Source of the DNA: Skermanella pratensis
GTDB lineage: Bacteria > Pseudomonadota > Alphaproteobacteria > Azospirillales > Azospirillaceae
NCBI RefSeq assembly: GCF_008843145.1
Contig: NZ_CP030265.1
Span: 525,001-589,000, forward strand
Reading direction: 5' to 3'
DNA: 64,000 nt
This document shows, piece by piece, positions 18,284-31,194 of this stretch (within the stretch, counting starts at the first letter, position 1; the number at the start of each line of letters is the position of its first letter). The position numbers and the translations under genes were made by a program. Under the pieces are notes generated by a model that made no database searches, was not told where the DNA came from, and saw nothing but the letters and a program-made list of their open reading frames with translations.

Positions 18284-19903
18284 CCCGGATTATTCACCAG
18301 CGAAGCGGATAGGGTGATGCTCTCCTGGCGGTAGTTCAATTGTAGGTTTTCCGATGTCCGTGCGGCCGGGTCTTGATGGCGAGATGGGGCGGCGGGTTTG
18401 GGGTTGCGGGGACGGGTTCCTGGGTGCGGGCACATCGCCCGGCGCTCAGGTGACGAACCGGGCGAGGCGCGTCGAGACGACGGTGAGGATATCCTCGACC
18501 GGGAACACCGGGGCCAGGGCTATTCGAATGCGATCGGCCGTTTCGGTGACCTCGGTGACGAGCTTGATCAGCCTGTTCCGGAGGGTATCGAACTGAACCA
18601 CGCGCCAGGGCGAGCGCTTCGGCATGAGGCTCTGGAACGTCCAGAGCAACCAATAGGCGGCCCCATGCAGAAAGAGCCGGACTTGGTTAGCGCAGGCTCT
18701 CGTACAGGAGGTCCGATCGGAGGCCAGGTGAAGCTTATGGGCCTTCAGCAGGTTCTCCATCCGGCCCCTTTGGCAGTATTTCCGCTCGTAGAGCCGCTGC
18801 GCCCGGCGGTCGGTCAGGTTGGTGACGATGTAGCGGGTGTCGACCCCGTCAGGTCCGGCTTCGACCCGGGCGACGATCCGGCGCTGGCATTTCCAGGACT
18901 TGGCCCCACCCTGGAAATCCATGTAGCGGCGCAGCTTGAACCCAGCTGGCTCGGCCGCGCGGCGCGTGGCATAGCGCGCGCCCATACGCGCTTCGATCGT
19001 CTGGACCCAGGCCGCCAGGGTGGCGTTTCCGGACAGGCCGAAGATGTACTCCAGGCCGTTGGCCTCACACCAGCTCATCACTTCCGGACAGGCATAGTGG
19101 CTGTCGCCGCGCAGACGGATCCGGACCCGCGGGAACCGCTCGCGCAGATGGCCGACCACCCGCTTCACCAGGGCCAGGATCTCGCGGCCGCTCGGCGTCG
19201 CCGCCTCCCGCAGCACGGACACGACCAGCCGGCCGCTGGTGTCGAAGATGTGGAGCGGCAGAAAGCCCCAGTCATCGTAATAGGCGTTGAACTTGCGCAG
19301 TTGCTGCTCGCCGTGGACCCGATCAAAGCTTTCATCGAGATCCAGGGTGAGGTGGTTAGGGACGATCGGGAAACTATCGCAGTACAGGTCGAGCATCGCC
19401 TGGGCCATGCGATAGAGTTCGGTGCGCCGCGGCATGTTTTCGATGCGGGAGACGGTCGGCTGGGAGCACAGGGCCGGTCCCGTAACCGGTGGCCGGTCGA
19501 GCGCCATTTTGAAGACGGGATCGCCGCGCAGCACGTCGCAGTCATTGCCGTCGGGATAGCCGGCGACAATCGCCAGCATGCGAAACCGCAGGATCTCATC
19601 GAGCCGATGGGTAATCTTCCCCGGCTGCCGCGGATCCCGCAGGCAAGCCGCCAAGCGGTCCGCAAGGTTCAGGCGTCGTTCGACCTCCTGGAACAGCAGG
19701 AGGCCGCCATCGGCGGAGGTGCACCGGTCGTCGATGACGGCTGAAATCGGCTTGTCACCAAGCGGTGACAGGCTGGGCAGGATAAGCGTATCTTCCGTCA
19801 AGGTGGGTGGGCGCTCCCGCGGGCTCGGATTGGCGTTGACAACCAAATCCTACGCCCGCTCAGGGGCTCGCGCCACACCCACCGCCTTCGTGAATAATCC
19901 GGG
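18284..19903 (-). mobile_element. IS1380-family insertion sequence, apparently intact
   Basis: The 1.62-kb element is bounded by 14-bp terminal inverted repeats CCCGGATTATTCAC (18284-18297) and its complement (19890-19903). Inside the repeats a further partly matching stretch can be aligned with a gap. It holds one full-length transposase gene. The flanking tetranucleotides are CTAT on the left and CTAG on the right, so at best three of four bases match as a target duplication. The right end is only six bases from the ietS stop codon. Confidence 0.88.
18446..19846 (-). CDS. IS1380-family transposase
   Basis: A 466-residue DDE transposase. Characteristic IS1380 features are the N-terminal SADGGLLLFQEVERRL, the block RFRMLAIVAGYPDGNDCD, LTLDLDESFDRVHGEQQL with the first acidic residue, RIRLRGDSHYACPEVMSWC with the second, and the C-terminal KYCQRGRMENLLKAHK with the catalytic Glu. 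The frame is unbroken, so the element may be active. It lies wholly within the inverted repeats and reads away from ietS towards acnB. Confidence 0.92.
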   Translation of the reverse strand: MVVNANPSPRERPPTLTEDTLILPSLSPLGDKPISAVIDDRCTSADGGLLLFQEVERRLNLADRLAACLRDPRQPGKITHRLDEILRFRMLAIVAGYPDGNDCDVLRGDPVFKMALDRPPVTGPALCSQPTVSRIENMPRRTELYRMAQAMLDLYCDSFPIVPNHLTLDLDESFDRVHGEQQLRKFNAYYDDWGFLPLHIFDTSGRLVVSVLREAATPSGREILALVKRVVGHLRERFPRVRIRLRGDSHYACPEVMSWCEANGLEYIFGLSGNATLAAWVQTIEARMGARYATRRAAEPAGFKLRRYMDFQGGAKSWKCQRRIVARVEAGPDGVDTRYIVTNLTDRRAQRLYERKYCQRGRMENLLKAHKLHLASDRTSCTRACANQVRLFLHGAAYWLLWTFQSLMPKRSPWRVVQFDTLRNRLIKLVTEVTETADRIRIALAPVFPVEDILTVVSTRLARFVT

Positions 19904-19909
19904 CTAGTG

Positions 19910-22201
19910 TCATTGCCGCGGGGGAAGACGAATTGGCACCAAAGTCCTGGGTCGCAGAGGCTGCAAGCGTGGGCGGTACTCGGTTACGATGCGCTCGTAA
20001 AGATCCGGTGCATTTCGGTTTCTCAGCGTCAGTACCAGACCGAACCGCACCTGTGGGTTCCGGGTTCCATGATGTCCATGCTCACGGGCAAGATAGGTAA
20101 CGTCGAATGCGGGTTGGTTGAGCGAGCTACTGCGTTTCGTCCTGCTGGCACTTCGTGTGGTCTCCCATTTATGAGCATCCTGACGTCGCTCCACTTCTGA
20201 GGAATAAAAATCCGCAGGCCCAAAGAAGGAGTCCGATGGCGGTGTCTTGGGTGTAATCAAACGCCCATCCTTCAAGTAGGGCTTGCCTAATTTCAGAGTA
20301 TCTGGGCGGAATGTTACCTCCAGTCCTGCTCGCGTATAATTCAATGAATCCTCAGGGTCGATTTCGCTATAGAAACAAAAAGTAGCTTTTAAATTGATGT
20401 CGCCTTTAAGTCCTTTGGGTACAGGTAGATATAAACGAACTGCGCCCGTCAAAGGCATCTGTCGCTGAAAAATGATGTGAGCCTCTCCATCATTGCACAG
20501 CACGAGATCATCAACATCATGGGATAGTCGCCCCCAGCCAACCTCCTCGCGCCCATGTTCGGCAGGGTTGGCATGCTGGACCAGCAAGGCCTTGATCGTC
20601 GGTGCCCACAAGGTCTCTTCGAACTGCGTCCGAATTCCGACTCCGGCACGCATTGTCAGAGGTGACGAAAAACTGGTTCCCATGTCGCCGGAGGCGGTTT
20701 CGGGATTGAAATCATCAAGGACGAGAAACGGATTGGCATGTGAACCACCGAAGGCAAGAATATCAGGTTTAACGTAACCAGGGCTGCGGCCAGGGCCGAT
20801 TGCACTGTAGGATGCCCGCATCCAAGCCGCTCCCTGACGGTCACTGGCGCCCACTCCGATCATGTTGACCCCATCAGACGGCGGTTGCACACGGTTAAGC
20901 TTAAGATCGTGATCTCCCTCTCCATTGTTTCCACAGGCCACGGTGGCGACTGTTTCGCCATGGGCTAGCAGACTGTCCAGGGTCGAAGTCCAGGCATTGA
21001 CATCGTCGTCCTCCATGGCGCTATCTGGGCCAAGGCTGATATTGATGAAGTCATAGTGTCGGGATTCTACAGCGTTTTCGATCTGGCTTAGAACTGAGTA
21101 GAGTTCAAAGTCATCCTGGGCAACCTTTGTTCCCAGCACTCGCCAATGATCGACCTTGGCCAATGGGCATGGCAAAGCATGCCCTGGGACGATAGGGCCG
21201 AACAGGAATGCCGAAGTGACGGCTAAGCCATGGCGTTGGTACCCAGGTATGGGATTGCCGACACCCGCCGGTTCATACAGCGTTACCCAAGGATCAAGTC
21301 CATGGTTGTCCGGCAAACCTCCGTCGAATATGGCAACCGACAGATCAGGAGCCATCACCCCCGATTCGGGGAGTGTCACGCGGAAGCCTGGAAACTGCCC
21401 TCGCACAAAAGGGTCGAGAGGAACAAGACGCGGCATGCGCCGTAGCGCCCGCAGAAAGGAAAACTTGACGATGTCGTCCAGCCTCTCATAAGGCGCACGC
21501 ATTGGTAGGAAACAAAGCCCCCCGACATGACGTCGCCTTTGCAGATCGACGTCAAGGCCAAGGGACCGGACGTACTCTTCGAATCCGTGCAGAATAAAGC
21601 CGTTATGATCTGTCGGCTGACCATGCAGTACCACCTCAAGGGGCAAGTCCTGGCCGGCAATTCGCTCTGCCTCTGGAATTGGCTTTAGGCGTTGCTCATT
21701 AAGCGCCGACACCTGTTCGACACGACGGAACTGGTTGGCAGGCACCTCCGCCGGTTTCCATAGTTCGATCGCATTGGCCCACGCCGTCAATCCATCCACC
21801 GAGGTGGACACAAAGTACTGGGGAGCTGGCTGTGGCAACGTTTTCGACTGTTTGCCCGTCACGGTTTCGGGAACGATATGAACGGCCCGACTGCCGACCG
21901 GATGCATATCGAGGTCGTCGAACAATTTGCCGGGGTGGTAACTTTTGGCGAGGTAGGCCGGGTGCAGTGTGACAGAGATTACCCCTATTCCGTCGGGACA
22001 GGCGAGCGGTGGCAAGGCCCTCAACTGGTTGCCGGTTTCACGCACCTGGGACGCCAAACGGCTCCGAGCCGTTTCGAAGGTGTAGGGATGGGCTTTCTCG
22101 GACATGTCCCGCCCAGGCCGAGCCACTTCTTCCGCTAATTGCTCGCCACCCCCAATCAAGTATCTCGGTGCTGCCATGATGCAATTCTTTCTTGAGGTCA
22201 A
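19910..22201 (-). CDS. ietS: Subtilisin-like serine protease, IetS-like
   Basis: A 763-residue S8-family protease without signal peptide, so cytosolic. The triad is visible: Asp293 in VAIFDGGLPD, His324 in RHGLAVTSAF, Ser510 in GDMGTSFSSPL; the oxyanion Asn is N425 in ACGNNGEGDHD. About 280 residues precede the protease domain, starting APRYLIGGGEQLAEEV, and a beta-rich domain follows it. It overlaps the upstream AAA ATPase gene by four bases. A protease of this type with an AAA ATPase is the IetA/IetS pair, described as a toxin-antitoxin system on Agrobacterium Ti plasmids (protease as toxin) and later as a phage-defence system. An alternative start is the ATG at 22177. Confidence 0.82.
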   Translation of the reverse strand: MTSRKNCIMAAPRYLIGGGEQLAEEVARPGRDMSEKAHPYTFETARSRLASQVRETGNQLRALPPLACPDGIGVISVTLHPAYLAKSYHPGKLFDDLDMHPVGSRAVHIVPETVTGKQSKTLPQPAPQYFVSTSVDGLTAWANAIELWKPAEVPANQFRRVEQVSALNEQRLKPIPEAERIAGQDLPLEVVLHGQPTDHNGFILHGFEEYVRSLGLDVDLQRRRHVGGLCFLPMRAPYERLDDIVKFSFLRALRRMPRLVPLDPFVRGQFPGFRVTLPESGVMAPDLSVAIFDGGLPDNHGLDPWVTLYEPAGVGNPIPGYQRHGLAVTSAFLFGPIVPGHALPCPLAKVDHWRVLGTKVAQDDFELYSVLSQIENAVESRHYDFINISLGPDSAMEDDDVNAWTSTLDSLLAHGETVATVACGNNGEGDHDLKLNRVQPPSDGVNMIGVGASDRQGAAWMRASYSAIGPGRSPGYVKPDILAFGGSHANPFLVLDDFNPETASGDMGTSFSSPLTMRAGVGIRTQFEETLWAPTIKALLVQHANPAEHGREEVGWGRLSHDVDDLVLCNDGEAHIIFQRQMPLTGAVRLYLPVPKGLKGDINLKATFCFYSEIDPEDSLNYTRAGLEVTFRPDTLKLGKPYLKDGRLITPKTPPSDSFFGPADFYSSEVERRQDAHKWETTRSASRTKRSSSLNQPAFDVTYLAREHGHHGTRNPQVRFGLVLTLRNRNAPDLYERIVTEYRPRLQPLRPRTLVPIRLPPRQ

Positions 22202-23343
22202 ATGTTATCAGAATTCGATGTAGGACGTGTGTCGCCAGCCATCCGCCACATCTTACGCAAGGTATCGCGAGAAAGGCCGGTAATTTCGTGGATCTTGCGA
22301 TCGGAGACGTCGCTCTCGTGCAGCTTTCGCGCGGCTTCCCGTTTAACTGAAAAAGTTGCTTGCTTCAGTTCATTTTCTAGGGCTTCTAGTAGAGTGTCAT
22401 TGATGGAACGGCGTTGGACTGTTGCCTGACGCCGAATTCGGCGCACAGTCCGCACGATGTCGCTGAATGACTGGCCATCCCATACACGGGCAAGAACAGG
22501 TGTCCAGGACTCCACCTTTCCGGAATCATCTCCGAAAGCCCTGCAAATGGCGTTAATTCTCAGATCTTCTCCTGGCATCTCGAAGTGCAGGATGTCGTCG
22601 AAGCGCCGCCACGACGCGGGGTCTAACATCTCGCCGTGATTCGTCGCCGCAACCATCAGGCTGGTATCCGGCCAGTCATCGATCTCCTGAAGCAGGACCG
22701 TTACCAGTCGCTTAAGTTCGCCAACCTCGCCTTCATCGTCGCGCTTTTTGGCAATCGCATCGAACTCGTCGAGAAGCAATATCGAATCAATGCTCTTGGC
22801 GTAATCGAGGACACTACGCAGATTAGCGCCAGTCTTGCCCAGATAACTGCTCATCACTGTAGAAAGGTCGAGAATCAGAAGAGGGCGGTCCAGGCGCTCG
22901 GCTAGCCAGCGAGCGCACAAGGTCTTGCCGACGCCAGGCGGTCCAACAAACAGCAGTGTCCGTGTTGCCGACAATCCTTGGCTTGCAAGTTCCCCGAGAT
23001 GTCGCCGTTCTTCGATCACATATTCAAGGCGGTTTCGCAGGACTGTTGACAATATGGGAGTCTCAGTCAGTGCTACTGGATACTCGTGCCGAAGGAGGCT
23101 CAGTCTCGAATCGGCGTCGATTGGGAGCAGGCCCGCGCCAGCATCACGCATCGGATTTGATCGAGACGGCGACGCTGCCAGTAATGTGCCAAGTGAGCTT
23201 GCCAGTTGCACGTCCTCGGGGCCAAGCCGGCGGATCACACGCCTCAGATAGGCCTGTACATCCTGGGGACGCCCGGCGAGCCCCAGCCGCGCAAGCTGGA
23301 CTAGAACGTCCTGATATTCACTCATATCGTCCATCGATGACAT
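22198..23343 (-). CDS. ietA: AAA ATPase partner of the subtilisin-like protease, IetA-like
   Basis: A 381-residue cytosolic AAA ATPase. Walker A is GPPGVGKT at 134-141, Walker B LLLDEFDAIAKK at 189-200, sensor-1 region SLMVAATNHGEMLD and Arg-finger-like WRRFDDILHFEMP. The C-terminus carries a helix-turn-helix-like stretch (DRKIHEITGLSRDTLRKMWR). In the IetAS family this protein is the antitoxin or regulator of the protease. The start at 23343 is uncertain because further ATGs lie at codons 4 and 7 and none has a clear ribosome binding site. The pair has looser codon use and lower GC than the flanking aconitase genes, consistent with transfer. Confidence 0.82.
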   Translation of the reverse strand: MSSMDDMSEYQDVLVQLARLGLAGRPQDVQAYLRRVIRRLGPEDVQLASSLGTLLAASPSRSNPMRDAGAGLLPIDADSRLSLLRHEYPVALTETPILSTVLRNRLEYVIEERRHLGELASQGLSATRTLLFVGPPGVGKTLCARWLAERLDRPLLILDLSTVMSSYLGKTGANLRSVLDYAKSIDSILLLDEFDAIAKKRDDEGEVGELKRLVTVLLQEIDDWPDTSLMVAATNHGEMLDPASWRRFDDILHFEMPGEDLRINAICRAFGDDSGKVESWTPVLARVWDGQSFSDIVRTVRRIRRQATVQRRSINDTLLEALENELKQATFSVKREAARKLHESDVSDRKIHEITGLSRDTLRKMWRMAGDTRPTSNSDNI

Positions 23344-23819
23344 CGGAAAGCCGGAATGGCGACGGTCTGTTGATCCTATGACATGGACTGCTTTATGGAA
23401 TCAAGAGAGCATTTAGTCCACCCAGGATTTCCTGGCTCACGCGCTCGCTCTAATCCGGCATTAGGTTTAGGTTATTGAAACCCGGATCGCCAATCTGCGG
23501 CTTTTCGAGATTGATGCCATCTACGCAGCCGACATCTGGGACAAACCGAACGGCTCGGCCTCGTGCTGCTCCGAGGGCGACCGCAAATCCCCGCCAGGAT
23601 AATCCGCAGGGGCTCTTTCATAACGGGGCTTCTGATGTGAACGCTATCGCATGGTGCTGAGTAAATTTTCCACAACTCGGTCCGTTGGTAATACCACTTG
23701 CACACCGCTGCCGTTTGCCAGCGTGCCGATTCTGCGCTAAATCATTGCAACGCAAAATAAGGTTTCGGTCACATGTCGATCCAAACCTCCGCCGGTTGCA
23801 AAGCAATGGAGGAGTTCCC
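23344..23819. other. Non-coding gap between ietA and acnA
   Basis: This 476-base gap separates divergent ietA and acnA. It contains CCAGGA-TT-TCCTGG (a perfect small palindrome) near 23426 and a 40-codon open stretch from about 23475 (containing ANLRLFEIDAIYAADIW) that lacks a start codon and may be a gene remnant. The acnA promoter must lie in the right half. Nothing else was recognised. Confidence 0.35.
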
Positions 23820-26528
<2,709 letters not shown>

Positions 26529-26564
26529 GCCTCCGGCTTCGACCGAAGTATCGACCTGGAAAGG

Positions 26565-26593
26565 CCCCGCGGCGTCGAGCCGCGGGGTTTTTT
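26565..26593 (+). terminator. Rho-independent terminator of acnA
   Basis: A perfect 9-bp stem CCCCGCGGC / GCCGCGGGG closes the loop GTCGA and is followed by six T residues (26588-26593). It lies 36 bases after the acnA stop. Confidence 0.92.
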
Positions 26594-26658
26594 GCATGGT
26601 TTAAGTCCGATATCGAGCAATTTGACAATGACCATTGATGACTCCGCACCGACAGCTT

Positions 26659-26706
26659 GGAGGGTGCGCGTCCCGCGCACCACGGGCGGCGGGACGCCGC
26701 CCCTCC
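26659..26706 (-). repeat. 48-bp double-hairpin dispersed repeat, copy A
   Basis: The element is bounded by GGAGGG and CCCTCC and contains two adjacent hairpins: GGTGCGCG-TCC-CGCGCACC (26663-26681) and GGGCGGCG-GGA-CGCCGCCC (26684-26702). Its reverse complement aligns without gaps to copy B at 56829-56876, with about five differences in 48 bases, including a paired C-G to A-T exchange in a stem. The rest of the gap 26529-26850 holds the acnA terminator and the leader of the next gene. Confidence 0.75.
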
Positions 26707-26850
26707 GCATAAGGCTCTGCCGCTTCGCTCCGGCCGATCGAACTTAGGAAGCCGCAGGTCGCGGCCAAGTTGCCGCATTGACTCTCCCCTGCGTGGGGCT
26801 CATGCCGGGATGCCCATGACAGCGCGCCAACAAGGCAAGGAGCAACGGTC

Positions 26851-27270
26851 ATGCCCGTCCTCGACGGTATGCCGGCGGAGGAAAAGCGTCGCCGGTTCGC
26901 CGAAATGATCTCCCGCATGACCGCGGAGCGCTTCCCCGACGCGGCCGATCTCCCCTTCGCCATCGCCGCCGTCGGCGCCTTGTCCGGCAGTCGCTTCTTC
27001 GGCGTCCGTTACAAGGCCGAAGCGGCCGGTTCCCGCGCCTGGGTCGCCCGGCCGCATGGTCCCGAGCGCACCGAGGTCTGGGACCCGGCGGCCCCTGCCT
27101 TCACCTGGAACTACTCGGACTCGCTGCCCGGCGGAGTCGAGGCCTTCACCCCGGACGAAGCGGGCATGGCGCGGCTGCACGGCCTGTTCAACGCCAGGGG
27201 CAACGACCTGACCGCCCTGGGCCGCCGCATCCACGCCCTGCTGACCGGCACCGAGCCGGACGACGACTGA
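26851..27270 (+). CDS. Hypothetical protein (139 aa)
   Basis: A soluble protein of 139 residues starting MPVLDGMPAEEKRRRFAEMI. AAGGAG eight bases upstream supports the ATG at 26851. It has a helical N-terminus, a central part with Trp and aromatic residues (VWDPAAPAFTWNYSDSLPGG) and an acidic C-terminus (GTEPDDD). I do not recognise a family. It converges on the beta-lactamase gene, with 23 bases between the two stops. Confidence 0.6.
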   Translation: MPVLDGMPAEEKRRRFAEMISRMTAERFPDAADLPFAIAAVGALSGSRFFGVRYKAEAAGSRAWVARPHGPERTEVWDPAAPAFTWNYSDSLPGGVEAFTPDEAGMARLHGLFNARGNDLTALGRRIHALLTGTEPDDD

Positions 27271-27293
27271 CCCCGACCGGCCGAAGGGTGGGC

Positions 27294-28196
27294 TCAAGCC
27301 CCGAGCGTGGTCCTCAGCGCCCGGCCGATCTCCGCGATGGCCGCGTTGCGGTCGTCGAAAGACGCCTTCGTCTCCGTCATGTAGATGCTCACGATCACCG
27401 GCTTCCGGCCGGGAGGCCAGATCACGGCGACGTCGTTCATCGTTCCATGGTCGCCTCCGCCCGTCTTGTCGCCGATCCGCCAATCCTTCGGCAGGCCCGC
27501 GCGCAGCTTCGCGTCCCCTGTCTTGTTCGACACCAGCCACGCCGTCAGCCGGTCGCGAGACGGTCGGGACAGGGTGTCCCCCAGGACGAGCGACTCCAGG
27601 TTGGCGACCATGGCGGCCGGCGACGTGGTGTCGCGGGGATCGCCGGGCGTCGCCTCGTTCAGGTCGGTTTCCCACCGGTCCAGGCGGGTCACGGTGTCTC
27701 CGAGCGACCGCGCGAATTCGGTCACCCCGGCAGGCCCGCCGAGACTGTCCAGGATGATGTTGCCGGCCGTGTTGTCGCTCCGGGTCATGGCCGCCTCGCA
27801 GATTTCCGCGAGCGTCATTCCGTCGCCGCCGACCCTGTCCTGGGTCACGGGGGAGTATGTCACGACATCGCCGGCCTCGAACCGGATGCGCCGCTCCAGA
27901 TCCTCCCGCCCCGCGTCCACCTTCGCAAGCACGGCCCCGCAGGCGATCGCCTTGAACGTGCTGCACAGGGGAAAGCGCTCTTCCGCGCGATGGGCCCAGC
28001 GGCGCCCCGATTCGGTATCCAGGATGTCGGCCCCAAACCGGGCGCCCAGCCTCCGTTCGACTTCGGTCAGCTTTCCGGCCAAGTCTTCCCCGCTCCCCGG
28101 CGCCGCAAAGGCGATGCCCGGACGCACGACCGCGCCTCCAGCCAACAGGGAACCGACCATCGCCGAAAAACCACGCCGCGTCAGCGTCAGCCGCAT
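27294..28196 (-). CDS. bla: Class A beta-lactamase with Tat signal
   Basis: A periplasmic serine beta-lactamase of 300 residues that hydrolyses beta-lactam antibiotics. All class A motifs are present: S79-T-F-K82 (catalytic Ser), S140-D-N, E176-T-D-L-N180 (omega loop, general base Glu) and K244-T-G. The ATG at 28196 was chosen because GGAG lies seven bases upstream and it gives a twin-arginine signal (TLTRRGFSAM, Arg7-Arg8) with a hydrophobic core and an Ala-rich cleavage region; the open frame runs 30 codons further upstream. The substrate range cannot be read from sequence. It is divergent from the following unknown gene; no regulator of the AmpR type is adjacent. Confidence 0.93.
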   Translation of the reverse strand: MRLTLTRRGFSAMVGSLLAGGAVVRPGIAFAAPGSGEDLAGKLTEVERRLGARFGADILDTESGRRWAHRAEERFPLCSTFKAIACGAVLAKVDAGREDLERRIRFEAGDVVTYSPVTQDRVGGDGMTLAEICEAAMTRSDNTAGNIILDSLGGPAGVTEFARSLGDTVTRLDRWETDLNEATPGDPRDTTSPAAMVANLESLVLGDTLSRPSRDRLTAWLVSNKTGDAKLRAGLPKDWRIGDKTGGGDHGTMNDVAVIWPPGRKPVIVSIYMTETKASFDDRNAAIAEIGRALRTTLGA

Positions 28197-28385
28197 TTCG
28201 CACTCCAAGCAACTTTGATAATGTCCGCCGGCGTTTCTGCATCCTTGAATTGCCGACGCGCGGGAAGATAGACGACCGCGCCGCATACGGCAAACATCCG
28301 TGAGGATCCTGCGACCGGCGTATCGCCGCCGCCGGCATCGCGCTATCCTCGCGCACGAAAGATACCTGTTCCGAGATTCACCGGG

Positions 28386-29235
28386 ATGCCCATGCCCCTA
28401 CTGCCCCAGCAGATCGCTCCCGTGGACGAACGGCAGGCAGCACTGACCGAAGCGCATCTGTCCGGCCGCATCGGCGCCCTGATGGACTATTTCCTGGCAT
28501 TGCGGGCGGAGACCGACGCGGTTCTGGCGCCCAGGCTCGCGGCGGCGGCCGGAAAGCCTTACCCGTACGGAAGGTGCACGGAAATCAACAGCGACCTGTT
28601 CTCCCGGCTGGCCGGGCGCGTCAAGGAACCGGCCACGGACGTGGACCGGATCCTTCGTGACTTCGTGGCGCAGGGGGAATCGTCCGAACGGTCTGGGGCG
28701 TCCTGCGCGGTCAGTATTTCCAGAACGCCATCCAGTTCGGCGGACTGTACGTGGACGTCTCCAACGACACCGTCGTGGTGACGAAACCGAAGGTGGAGAT
28801 CCTGCCGATCGCGGAGTCCGGACTGGTCCCGGTGCGCGACATCGAGCATTTCCGGGCCACGGCCCAGTCCTACTGGGGAGCAGCGATCTACGCCAACCAT
28901 CTGGTGCCGTCCCTCGCCCCGCTGCTGCCGATGATCTCGGCCAGCCCGGGCCGTCTGAAGCCGGGGATGCAGTCGGCCTGCGACTACATGATCGCCCTGA
29001 TGTGCCGAGACGGGTTCCGGCAGGCGGAGGACTGGCTGCGCGACGGCCCGTCCCCGTCTCCGGAGATCGCGGCGGCGGTTCTGGCGTCCGTCCCCCCGAC
29101 CTGCGCGCCCGGGCCGCCGACGGCAGGACCGAAGCGCTCGACGCCTGCCGCTGGGCCCGCGCCTCCGGCTGTGACCGGGACGAAGGCTGGCGCGACGTGC
29201 GGGTGAAGGAATACCTGCGGATCGCGCGCATTTAG
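28386..29235 (+). pseudogene. Unknown gene broken by two apparent one-base deletions
   Basis: Three overlapping plus-strand frames give one protein of about 282 residues. The first frame runs to RILRDFVAQG; the second continues as IVRTVWGVLRGQYFQNAIQF to IAAAVLASVP; the third ends DLRARAADGRTEALDACRWA to YLRIARI. The joins lie in a G run (28673-28677) and a C run (about 29092-29097); one extra base in each restores a single frame. No signal peptide, membrane segment or known family was recognised. The conserved look of the sequence on both sides of each join argues for sequencing error or very recent decay. Confidence 0.6.
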
Positions 29236-29480
29236 GGCTGTGCCCGATCAGGTCGATCCGCCCGGGGCGGCCGAACCGATGCGTTGGGCCACGGGCTCAA
29301 CCTACGATCGACGACCTGCATCACCTCCGCCCTGCATCGAACCGTAGCAACTGTTTTTGTGAGCCGCATCGTTGGGTGTGGATATACAACTTCAAGCAGC
29401 ATGCATGGTCACGGGAAGACGCCGCCGTCAGCGGTTTGCCGCGGCGGTTGTCGGACGTGCTCTTGGCCGCCCCCACCTCG

Positions 29481-29583
29481 GTCCAGCGGGCGGCGGGCGG
29501 AGCGGCCATCAAGGACGCTGCGCGCCGCTCCGCGGTGGCCTTCGGCCCTCCTTGACCGCCGCTCCGCCCGCCGCCCGCTGGAC
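29481..29583. repeat. Large inverted repeat beside the IS110 recombinase
   Basis: The left arm 29481-29505 and right arm 29559-29583 are perfect 25-base complements (starting GTCCAGCGGGCGG). Pairing extends inward to about 35 bases per arm with two mismatches, leaving a 33-base loop. The structure ends 52 bases before the stop of the IS110-type recombinase gene. It may be an end structure of that element, a REP-like target palindrome or an older hairpin repeat. Between 29236 and 29480 there is no gene that I can support. Confidence 0.65.
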
Positions 29584-29635
29584 CCTCAGGTCGGGACGGA
29601 GGGATGGTGCCGCCGGTCGAACAAAGGGATGGGGC

Positions 29636-30862
<1,227 letters not shown>

Positions 30863-31194
30863 CAATGCGCAACGCGGCGAGCGGAACGACAGGCTGCATG
30901 GACCGGAGCGGTTCAACCTGATCGGGTCCCGCTCTAACGTCGGGCTCTCTCCTGGCACAAATGCCCGGACCTCATTGAAACAAATTGGCTTCCGCACCGC
31001 GGGCACCATGATCGGCGTTGGGTCTGACCCCGATATCCCTCGTCCGCACCAACGGCCCATATTCATCGCGCGTCTTACCATCTTCCATGGCCGCTAGGTC
31101 GATTGTCCGAGCGCAACCCCGCAACAGCCTTGAAACCATCCTAATAATAGGATAAATATCCTTTAAATCACCTTTCCCTCAAAGGCGTGCCGCC

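Noticed and set aside
23475-23597. A 40-codon stretch containing ANLRLFEIDAIYAADIW between ietA and acnA
   Set aside because: It has no start codon or ribosome binding site and I cannot match it to a family; kept only as a possible remnant in the gap description.
29372-29550. Peptide-like frame containing WIYNFKQHAWSREDAAVSGL just left of the large inverted repeat
   Set aside because: It looks somewhat protein-like and could be the end of a decayed gene, but there is no start and I do not recognise it with enough certainty.
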